Made by a program: the position numbers and the translations under genes. From a virus, in the IMG/VR virus record IMGVR_UViG_3300010150_003755, positions 1 to 26,667 of that record: DNA of 26,667 nucleotides. One strand, given 5' to 3'. Every line of letters starts with the position of its first letter. The stretch's first letter is position 1. The notes beneath the pieces were generated by a model that made no database searches, was not told where the DNA came from, and was given only the letters and a program-made list of their open reading frames with translations. Shown here piece by piece: positions 20,493 through 26,667 of the stretch.

Positions 20493-21056
20493 TTAAATGA
20501 TCTCATCAATAACGCCCAAGGCGAGCGCTTCGTTTGCCGTCATATGCCAGTCAACCTTATTCTTAAGGATGCTTTTAAGCTTCTTCTTGCTAATACTGGT
20601 TCGTTCGAGTGTAATCTTCTCGATCTTCTTTTGTAGTCTCTTTGTTTCTTCCAGGCTTTCTTCCATATCTTGAACATTACCCCGGAACCCAGTTGAAACC
20701 TGATGGTAAAGCGGCGTGGACAACTCATATCCAAAGCGCTTATGTCCCGAGATTAGAATCATAAACCCGCAAGACATAGCGGCACCAGTTACAATGGTGT
20801 GGATAGGAGTTTCAGACTTCGCCATAACTCCAAGCAACCCGAAGCACTGATACACAGCGCCACCATAAGAATCAATATACAACTTAATCGGCTTAGGATC
20901 GTAGATTATATCATTGATCGCATATAACTTCTTTAAGTATTCATCGCTCTCATTGATTCCAATAATGCTCTTCGTCAACTTATTCATTGACTCTTGGTTT
21001 ACTTGTTCTGGTAGATACAAGCTTCTAGCCATAGGCTTTGGTAGAGTGTTCGTCAC
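20493..21056 (-). CDS. ClpP-like serine protease 2
   Basis: A 187-aa ClpP-family protein with a full triad: S95 in GAAMSCGF, H118 in TPLYHQV and D169 in KVDWHMTA. DSYGGAV (62-68) is the oxyanion glycine motif. It is shorter than host ClpP (about 200 aa) and lacks the acidic insertions of the other copy at 15191-15844. The start is GTG overlapping the dUTPase stop (GTGA). It sits among nucleotide genes, so it is more likely an early protein than a head-maturation protease, but this is inference. No Clp ATPase is visible in the window. Confidence 0.85.
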   Translation of the reverse strand: MTNTLPKPMARSLYLPEQVNQESMNKLTKSIIGINESDEYLKKLYAINDIIYDPKPIKLYIDSYGGAVYQCFGLLGVMAKSETPIHTIVTGAAMSCGFMILISGHKRFGYELSTPLYHQVSTGFRGNVQDMEESLEETKRLQKKIEKITLERTSISKKKLKSILKNKVDWHMTANEALALGVIDEII

Positions 21057-21517
21057 TTTCCTGTGCTCCCTAGTGCGCCGTCAGCGCGGTTACTAATCGT
21101 GATTGGATGCCAGTCATAAATGTCTGGTGTCTCGCTAGCAACAAAGCGAGCGTGAACAACCGGAACAACCACTGCTTGTGCTACCCTGTGTCCTGGCTCC
21201 AAAACTGCAGATGTCTTTCCAATGTTGTGAAGGTTGACGAATACTTCTCCGTCATACCCACTATCGACAACACAAGCGCCAACAATCAAGTTATACTTTG
21301 CGGCCATACTGGAACGATTCTTAATCTCCATCATATAACCATGCGGAATAGCAAAGCGACAGCCAGTTGGAATAATACAACTCTCTCCTGGCTCAATACG
21401 CAATGCTGTTAAAGAAGTGTCTGCTGGGCTCCATCTTAAATCTAATCCAGCATCGCTTGGGTTGGATCGCGTTGGAGCGAACACATTATCGTGAATCATA
21501 TGGTATTGTAAAATCAT
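21053..21517 (-). CDS. dut: dUTPase (trimeric type)
   Basis: A 154-aa dUTPase with all five motifs: SDAGLDL (21-27), KNRSSM (66-71), ACVVDSGYDGEVFV (81-94) with D85 the likely catalytic residue and Y88, GHRVAQAVVVPV (109-120), and the C-terminal RADGALGSTG (144-153). Motif III and V are slightly divergent from common forms. It hydrolyses dUTP to dUMP and pyrophosphate, supplying ThyX. The ATG has AAGGA 8 nt upstream. It is translationally coupled to the ClpP-like gene downstream. Confidence 0.95.
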   Translation of the reverse strand: MILQYHMIHDNVFAPTRSNPSDAGLDLRWSPADTSLTALRIEPGESCIIPTGCRFAIPHGYMMEIKNRSSMAAKYNLIVGACVVDSGYDGEVFVNLHNIGKTSAVLEPGHRVAQAVVVPVVHARFVASETPDIYDWHPITISNRADGALGSTGK

Positions 21518-21532
21518 TTTAAATCCTTTTGT

Positions 21533-22003
21533 TTAGGGGGTTAGGTAATCCATTGCTGGTGTCTTATTGTTTGAATCAAAGACTACCACGCAGGAAGGGA
21601 ACGGAGCAGAGTTAGTAGAGCCGCCAAACTTAAGACGACCCTTCACAAAGAGAATCTTCTCTGCTTTCATACAGTATTCGTGCCAGTACTTTGTATCTGT
21701 TCTTGCTGGAATAAGACACACAACAGTTGTATTCGCGTCTCGGCTTTCCTCGTAGGCTTTCTTTAACCAATGCTTGATGACCCTACCGTAAGGAGGGTTC
21801 ATAAACACAGTCTCGCCAGCCCAACTCTTAGAAAGTCCGTCTTGCTTTTCAGTGTAATACTTGCTGCATTTATGACTTGTGTCTGTTGCGCAAGGGTCAA
21901 GTGTAAAGTTGTATTCTTTGTTTAGTTTGTTAAAGAAACTTTGTGGGGTTGACCAACTATCGTTCTTTGACGAAAACATTGTCTTTTGTGTTGATTTGTT
22001 CAT
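21533..22003 (-). CDS. dam: phage N6-adenine DNA methyltransferase
   Basis: A 156-aa protein of the phage Dam type. WSTPQSFF (17-24), LDPCA (35-39) and the catalytic NPPY (69-72) appear in the expected order, followed by TVVCLIPAR and the CVVVFD strand. It would methylate adenine in phage DNA using S-adenosylmethionine; the target site cannot be told from sequence. Likely role: protecting phage DNA from restriction. It starts at ATG immediately after the purA TAA (TAAATG); the ribosome site is weak, but a promoter precedes it inside purA. Confidence 0.9.
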   Translation of the reverse strand: MNKSTQKTMFSSKNDSWSTPQSFFNKLNKEYNFTLDPCATDTSHKCSKYYTEKQDGLSKSWAGETVFMNPPYGRVIKHWLKKAYEESRDANTTVVCLIPARTDTKYWHEYCMKAEKILFVKGRLKFGGSTNSAPFPSCVVVFDSNNKTPAMDYLTP

Positions 22004-23029
22004 TTAAATTCTTTCTGGTGATTCCGAGAATGTAATGTTAACTCGGGTGTCCCCGAATGTCAAGGACACATCATTATTAATATAACCGTTAATGTAACTC
22101 TTCCAGTTCTCTTCGCTTCCAAGCTTAAGCATAATAGCATCGTTGTCCGACGAACGCAAGCTCCATTCTCCTGCTTCTCGTAGAATATCTACCTTATTAA
22201 GGATAAGGTCGGTAACTCCATTGATATCTATCGCCTTCTTAAGATCCCGAACATTAAGCCAGTTACATTGGCGAGGTCGACCAGTGGTCGCACCATATTC
22301 ATTACCCAACTGCTGTAATAAATCAAAGATTTTTCCTTCGCCGTGAAACTCCTTAGCGCCAACATAAGTGTCGTAAGCCTTGGTCACTCCATAAACCCTA
22401 CGGACAGCTTGCGGAGGGATGCCGTTTAGAAGGGCCCCAGCGGACGTGCAGTGGCTTGAAGTTACATAAGGGTAGTCTCCCCAATCAATATCCAATCCAA
22501 AGCCTTGTGCGCCCTCACAGAGGACTACAACTTCTTCATCTGTTTCGTGAAGTTCCCGATACAAATCTATAAGATAAGGTGTATCAACAAGTGCCTCTGC
22601 CGCCAATGTTCCTTGACGATCATACTTATCGCGGTATGCTGGACCATTGCCTTGCTTTGTTGTGCCGATCGTTGTGTCTTTGCGATCTTCTTCCAAGTGA
22701 GCATCGGTAATGATATGAGCGTTATTCGCGATAAAAATCAAACCATCTGTATTGATGCCGCCTTCTTGAAGCATTTGAAGTTCTCGATTAAACTGATCAA
22801 TATTTACAACGCATCCATTACCAATGATAGACCTTATTCCAAAGAATACACCGGCTGGAATGTGATGTGTTACAAACTTGGTGCCTTCGTGGTATATGGT
22901 ATGACCAGCATTACATCCGCCATTATAGCGAATACAATGTGTATACTTGCCAGACCTTAAAAGGTGATGTGTTACTTTTCCTTTGCCTTCATCACCATAA
23001 GACAATCCTACTACTATATCTGCAATCAT
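22004..23029 (-). CDS. purA: adenylosuccinate synthetase
   Basis: A 341-aa adenylosuccinate synthetase, shorter than E. coli PurA (432 aa) and close to archaeal or phage forms. GDEGKGK (12-18) has catalytic D13, and NAGHT carries H43. IGTTKQGNGPAY (121-132) and TTGRPRQCNW (248-257) are the expected substrate loops. It joins IMP and aspartate using GTP to make adenylosuccinate, on the path to AMP. Keeping D13 argues against PurZ, the Z-genome enzyme in which this Asp is replaced. The ATG has AGGA 7 nt upstream, 3 bases after the dnaE stop. A promoter in dnaE feeds it. Confidence 0.95.
   Translation of the reverse strand: MIADIVVGLSYGDEGKGKVTHHLLRSGKYTHCIRYNGGCNAGHTIYHEGTKFVTHHIPAGVFFGIRSIIGNGCVVNIDQFNRELQMLQEGGINTDGLIFIANNAHIITDAHLEEDRKDTTIGTTKQGNGPAYRDKYDRQGTLAAEALVDTPYLIDLYRELHETDEEVVVLCEGAQGFGLDIDWGDYPYVTSSHCTSAGALLNGIPPQAVRRVYGVTKAYDTYVGAKEFHGEGKIFDLLQQLGNEYGATTGRPRQCNWLNVRDLKKAIDINGVTDLILNKVDILREAGEWSLRSSDNDAIMLKLGSEENWKSYINGYINNDVSLTFGDTRVNITFSESPERI
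22035..22063 (-). promoter_or_regulatory. sigma70-type promoter for dam
   Basis: On the coding strand TTGACA (22063..22058), 17 nt, TAACAT (22040..22035), inside the 3' end of purA and about 30 nt before the dam ATG at 22003. Confidence 0.6.
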
Positions 23030-23032
23030 TCT

Positions 23033-26000
23033 TTATCCTAGCAATCTTAAGTTTCTTTTGATAGATCTCGTTGAGAATCCCCACGCTGGGTCATAGTCTA
23101 GTTTGCCCATGTAAGGTCTGTTCAAGTGGATCCTGTCTTTCCCCTCTACTATACCCCAGCAGCGGAAGCGTGTCAAGGCCGAATTTGAATCGATTACCTC
23201 GACAATCCAATATGGCTTTCCATTCTTCGTTTTCTTTCGAACAATCTGCCGAGGAATAAACCATACCAATCCTAACTCTGGATCATAGTCTGAAATCGGC
23301 GGAATGTAATGTTCATCCAACTGACGCTGAACTTCTGGTGTAACAACCAAATGCATTGGAAAGATTCCAGTGATTGATGTTAGGTTCTCGATTTCTTCTG
23401 CCGCAGAGAAGTCGCCATCAGGGTAATACTTTTCAATGTTCTCATTGAACTTCTTGCGATTATAGACCCTATCTACTGCGACAGCAGACCAGAAATGCTT
23501 GCGTCCAGAGAATCGCTCATCCATTAAACTGTTCATTGCGCCAGCACGAGTTAAACGATCAAGTGCTTTCTTGTTTAGTTTGCTGTATACAATATCGTCG
23601 TGGAACAAGAAATCCTCGATTGTTGCGAATGGTCTATGATCTACAATCTGCTGGATTGCTGCGTCTCCTAAACCTTTCAACCCTGCAAGTGGTTGAACTA
23701 ACTTTCTATCATTATTTGGATCAATCTCCCATACAAACGATGAACGATTCACGTCTGCCTTTTCAATAGTAAATCCGTTCTGCTTTGCGATGTTGATCGC
23801 TCTTTCCTTACGCTTCTCTGGTTCCTTATCCAAGAAAGAAGCCATCCACTCTACTGGGTAGTAGTTCCATAGCCAAGCACATTGGAATGAGATTGCGGAG
23901 TAAGAAATAGCGTGTGATTTGTTAAAACCATACCCGGAGAAATACTCAAACCGCTCCCACATATCTTCTGCTTCTCGTTGGCGAATACCCTTTTCGATAC
24001 AACCATTGATAAACTTATCGTGGATTCTCATCTTTACTTCGTGACCCTTGCCGGTTCCTTTCTTTGTGAGAACCTTGCGAAGAAGATTGCCTTCATCTAG
24101 AGAAATGTTCTTGCCTAACTTGTGAGCAAGAAGCGCAATCTGCTCCTGAAAGATCAAGAACCCGTAAGTTTCCTGTGTTACTTCCTTAATATGCTCGTTA
24201 ATGTAATCAATCTCGTGAGGCATGCTCTTCGCTTGAATGTATTGCTCGTGAACATTTGCCGACAAAGGACCTGGGCGATAGATTGAAGTGATGGCTGATA
24301 TGTCAACTAATGACTTCGGCTTTGCGTTTGCGCAAAATTCTTGTGCTCGCATCTCTGTAAACTGAAAAATACCGGCGAAGTTTCCGCTCTGGAAAACATT
24401 CTTATATACCTTTTGGTCGTCAAAATCAATCTTATCCGGGTGGAGGTTAGCGTTGTAGAAATCTTGAACATCCTTGAATGTTGGGTTTGGATTATTCTTA
24501 TGTCTAACAAGAATGTGCCTGATTGCCCCTTCGATCATACGAAGAGTAGAAAGCCCAAGCAAATCAAACTTAATGAACCCTAATGGCTCCAAGTGGCGAA
24601 CGTGCTGTCCTTCTGCCCAAGGTGATTGCCTTACTCCTCCTGAACTGATAATCGGCATATGCTCATTTAGATCATCAGCAACCAATACACCGCCAGCGTG
24701 GCGTGAACAAGAACGAACTTGACCTACAAGTGCCTCAACGTGTGTCTTAATGTGAGGATACTTAACAAGGAACCCTCGCAAAGAAGGAGAAAGTTCCATT
24801 ACTTCCTTCCAAGTCGGGTTATAAACACCAGCCTTAATACCGTGCTTAACCTTTGCTAATGGAGTTGCTTCAAAGATCATCTGTGATGTAACTTTGTTTA
24901 CTTCAATGAAAGGCACACCATAGAACTTTGAAATATCCTTAATCAAGGATTTAAGTTGTAATGTGTTCCAGTTTGAAATCGGGACAACAGAGTTCTTACC
25001 CCATTCCTCCATCAAAAGTTCTTTAAGTTCCATTGGCTCTGCTACATCATAGTCAATGTCTGGATAGTCAGTTGCGTCCTTACGAAGGAACCTCTCAAAG
25101 AGAAGACCATACTTAATAGGATCGATTTGTGTAATCCCGAGAACATACGCAACCAAGGATCCTGCTGCCGAGCCTCGCCCGGGACCAGTAAGTTGAACTT
25201 CGTTTGCTTTGTCGGAAATGGCTTTCATAGTCAAGAAATACTTACTAAACCCTCGATCCTCAATAACATCAAGTTCGGTTTGTAGTCTATCTGTGTATTC
25301 CTTATTGTCGTGGAAGTTTAGATTACGAAGGCCTTCCAAAGAATAGTTCACCAATGCCTGATCTGCCGTAAAGCCGGCTGGAACCACAAAGTTTGGAAGT
25401 TTAACTGTAGTATCTGGCGTAAAGTCCTCGATCATGCTGAAAGCAATATCGTGCGTTCTTGTGATTGAATCCATAACCAGTTGGTCATCATATTCTACTC
25501 CGCAAGACTTTGAATAATACTTATAGGAATCCCACATTTGGTTTCCGTTTTTTGGATAAAGTTCATATCCAATCTCTTCTACACCGGGCGGCAACTCTGT
25601 ATTATCTTCTGCCCAAGCGGGTGCTCCCTTACCAAGCCAGCCTAAACGCTTATATAGTTCACGATCCCTCCAAGCATCAGGATTAGGGTAGTGACTGTCT
25701 GCGGTAGAGATAAGAGGGATCCCGAACTCTTTGTTCATCTCAATAATGTATTGATTTAGTTCGTGCTGCTCTGGAATATTGTTCCATTGTAGTTCGCCGT
25801 GCCAGCGATCTCCAAAGATCTCCACAAACCGGCGTGTTGTTTCTCTCATAGCCTCGCGGACTGCTTCTGGACCTTCTTCACGGTTTGCCCAATAGTTCCC
25901 GGCATAAGGACCGCCCAAACACGCAGACGCAGCAACAATGCCCTCTGAGTATTTGTTTAACATTTTATAATCAACGCGAGGATAACGATAAAAGTTCTCT

Positions 26001-26473
26001 TCTTTGTAAGACTCAGAGATTAACTTAAATAGATTAGTTAGTCCTGTCTGGTTTTGAACCAGAAGTACGAGGTGGCGGCGACGGTTAATAACTGACTTAA
26101 TAGCCTTCTTTGAAGCATCTTCGTCTTCAACGGTTGCTCCTGATGTATCTTCTTGTTTTGCTAGGGACTTTGCTTGTTTTGCGTCAGCCTTAACACGCTC
26201 ATAATCATCACGCCACTCTTCAATGGAAGGCAAGAAATATGCTTCTACTCCAAAAATAGGCTTAAAGTTCTTTCCCTCAGCCTTCATCTTCTTCCAATGA
26301 AGCAACTGATGAGAAAAACCATTCATATTGCCGTGATCTGTGAGAGCGAGTGCTTCTCCACCGTTCTCATAGCAAAAGTTCATGTGTTCGCTTGGGTATC
26401 CCATAGCGTCAAAGATGCTGCCCGCAACCGAGTGAGCGTGAAGTCCTACAAAAGGAATCTTTTTATCCGTCAT
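23033..26473 (-). CDS. dnaE: DNA polymerase III alpha subunit (DnaE type)
   Basis: A 1146-aa DnaE-type replicative polymerase (E. coli 1160 aa). Residues 1-300 are a PHP domain with apparently intact metal residues: H12 and H14 (LHAHS), D46-H47 (LTDHG), E77 (GVEAYF) and D259/H261 (TADSHY). The palm has GPGRGSAAGS (430-439), catalytic D474 and D476 in PDIDYD, and D637 in KFDLLGL. Near residues 1050-1110 is an OB-like stretch with a Trp-rich end. It would be the phage replicative polymerase; the PHP domain may give proofreading. No beta clamp-loader genes are seen here. The ATG has GAGGA 10 nt upstream, with a promoter before it. Confidence 0.97.
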   Translation of the reverse strand: MTDKKIPFVGLHAHSVAGSIFDAMGYPSEHMNFCYENGGEALALTDHGNMNGFSHQLLHWKKMKAEGKNFKPIFGVEAYFLPSIEEWRDDYERVKADAKQAKSLAKQEDTSGATVEDEDASKKAIKSVINRRRHLVLLVQNQTGLTNLFKLISESYKEENFYRYPRVDYKMLNKYSEGIVAASACLGGPYAGNYWANREEGPEAVREAMRETTRRFVEIFGDRWHGELQWNNIPEQHELNQYIIEMNKEFGIPLISTADSHYPNPDAWRDRELYKRLGWLGKGAPAWAEDNTELPPGVEEIGYELYPKNGNQMWDSYKYYSKSCGVEYDDQLVMDSITRTHDIAFSMIEDFTPDTTVKLPNFVVPAGFTADQALVNYSLEGLRNLNFHDNKEYTDRLQTELDVIEDRGFSKYFLTMKAISDKANEVQLTGPGRGSAAGSLVAYVLGITQIDPIKYGLLFERFLRKDATDYPDIDYDVAEPMELKELLMEEWGKNSVVPISNWNTLQLKSLIKDISKFYGVPFIEVNKVTSQMIFEATPLAKVKHGIKAGVYNPTWKEVMELSPSLRGFLVKYPHIKTHVEALVGQVRSCSRHAGGVLVADDLNEHMPIISSGGVRQSPWAEGQHVRHLEPLGFIKFDLLGLSTLRMIEGAIRHILVRHKNNPNPTFKDVQDFYNANLHPDKIDFDDQKVYKNVFQSGNFAGIFQFTEMRAQEFCANAKPKSLVDISAITSIYRPGPLSANVHEQYIQAKSMPHEIDYINEHIKEVTQETYGFLIFQEQIALLAHKLGKNISLDEGNLLRKVLTKKGTGKGHEVKMRIHDKFINGCIEKGIRQREAEDMWERFEYFSGYGFNKSHAISYSAISFQCAWLWNYYPVEWMASFLDKEPEKRKERAINIAKQNGFTIEKADVNRSSFVWEIDPNNDRKLVQPLAGLKGLGDAAIQQIVDHRPFATIEDFLFHDDIVYSKLNKKALDRLTRAGAMNSLMDERFSGRKHFWSAVAVDRVYNRKKFNENIEKYYPDGDFSAAEEIENLTSITGIFPMHLVVTPEVQRQLDEHYIPPISDYDPELGLVWFIPRQIVRKKTKNGKPYWIVEVIDSNSALTRFRCWGIVEGKDRIHLNRPYMGKLDYDPAWGFSTRSIKRNLRLLG
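23148..23176 (-). promoter_or_regulatory. sigma70-type promoter for purA
   Basis: On the coding strand TTGACA (23176..23171), 17 nt, TATAGT (23153..23148), inside the 3' end of dnaE and about 120 nt before the purA ATG. Confidence 0.65.
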
Positions 26474-26667
26474 CTATTTTCGTCCTCTATACATTGTTGT
26501 TGTGGTCGGGCGCCGGGTTCGTTTCCCCAGGTCCGATGATATGAATTTAGCATACCCAGCCCAGGCTGTCAAGTCATAAAAGGTCTTGATTTCCTGTTCT
26601 GTATTATCTGGTCCTCCTCCAAACACGTCAATCAAACTATATTTGCGAGACACCAATCTTTCTTCTA
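26474..26667 (-). CDS. partial hypothetical protein, C-terminal end only
   Basis: The frame is open from the right edge of the window to a TAG at 26474, so only the last 64 residues are seen, including SLIDVFGGGPDN, KTFYDLTAWAGYAKF and a basic end RTRRPTTTTMYRGRK. In-frame TTG and GTG codons lie near 26656, but no clear ribosome site precedes them, so the gene most likely continues beyond the window. No family recognised. The dnaE promoter lies within it and its stop codon abuts the dnaE start. Confidence 0.6.
   Translation of the reverse strand, partial: EERLVSRKYSLIDVFGGGPDNTEQEIKTFYDLTAWAGYAKFISSDLGKRTRRPTTTTMYRGRK
26544..26572 (-). promoter_or_regulatory. sigma70-type promoter for dnaE
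   Basis: On the coding strand TTGACA (26572..26567), 17 nt, TAAATT (26549..26544) with TGC before the -10 (extended). It lies about 70 nt before the dnaE ATG, inside the 3' end of the partial upstream gene. Confidence 0.65.

Noticed and set aside
12400-22960. Long plus-strand open frames, for example 12400-12834, 16372-16719, 22505-22960
   Set aside because: They lie opposite groEL, the acidic gene and purA, have low-complexity or unlikely compositions (Ser-rich or Cys-rich), and show no ribosome sites or families; they are shadows of minus-strand genes.
22004-23029. Possible Z-genome (2-aminoadenine) biosynthesis
   Set aside because: The synthetase keeps D13 in GDEGKGK, which is replaced in PurZ enzymes, and no DatZ- or MazZ-like gene was seen in the window; it is read as ordinary PurA.
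24286-24306. TTGACA on the coding strand inside dnaE
   Set aside because: No acceptable -10 at 16-18 nt, and no start nearby.

Overview
This window reads as part of a large, AT-leaning tailed-phage genome, probably a marine or aquatic myovirus-like phage of a Gram-negative host. Every supported gene lies on the minus strand, genes are tightly packed with many 4-base start/stop overlaps, and the mix of replication, nucleotide, chaperone, protease and virion-like genes is typical of such phages. No tRNA, CRISPR array, insertion sequence or plus-strand gene was found. Host assignment is inference only: three lipobox proteins imply a Gram-negative envelope, and consensus sigma70-type promoters imply early use of host RNA polymerase.

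In transcription order (right to left): the right end (26.7-19.5 kb) is a replication and nucleotide block with a partial unknown gene, DnaE-type polymerase III alpha, PurA-type adenylosuccinate synthetase, phage N6-adenine methyltransferase, dUTPase, a ClpP-like protease, ThyX, two tiny genes and a DUF3310 protein. From 19.3 to 16.3 kb come an unknown protein, a zinc-ribbon protein, an IMPDH/GMPR-family enzyme, a ribbon-helix-helix-like protein, a sigma-region-4-like protein and a very acidic core-like protein, closed by a strong terminator. From 16.2 to 10.4 kb are a membrane protein, a second ClpP-like protease, a nuclease-like unknown protein, GroEL, a coiled-coil/TM protein, small conserved proteins and a cupin. 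From 10.4 to 2 kb are large virion-type proteins, a trypsin-like lipoprotein next to a VWA lipoprotein, a phosphomannomutase-like HAD protein and two proteins sharing an N-terminal KLKRII tag. The left end carries small membrane, lipoprotein, SH3-like and zinc proteins.

Two layers of control are visible. At least nine sites match TTGAC(A/T)-16/17 nt-TAtaaT, many with an extended -10, and sit just before dnaE, purA, dam, the IMPDH-like gene, groEL, clpP and others, often inside the 3' end of the preceding gene. Separately, the octamer ACTATTTA occurs four times on the coding strand, always 5-40 nt before the start of a virion-like gene; it may be a late promoter.

The most interesting proposal is a packaged-protein system. 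Three otherwise unrelated proteins (the 646-aa nucleotidyltransferase fusion, the 594-aa PcfJ-like protein and a 221-aa basic protein) begin with a short amphipathic helix ending in L-x-E-A. This is the form of the T4 internal-protein capsid-targeting sequence and its gp21 cleavage site. The acidic 197-aa protein has the same L-x-E-A pattern at its C terminus, as expected for a prohead core component. If correct, the phage loads enzymes into its head for delivery to the host.
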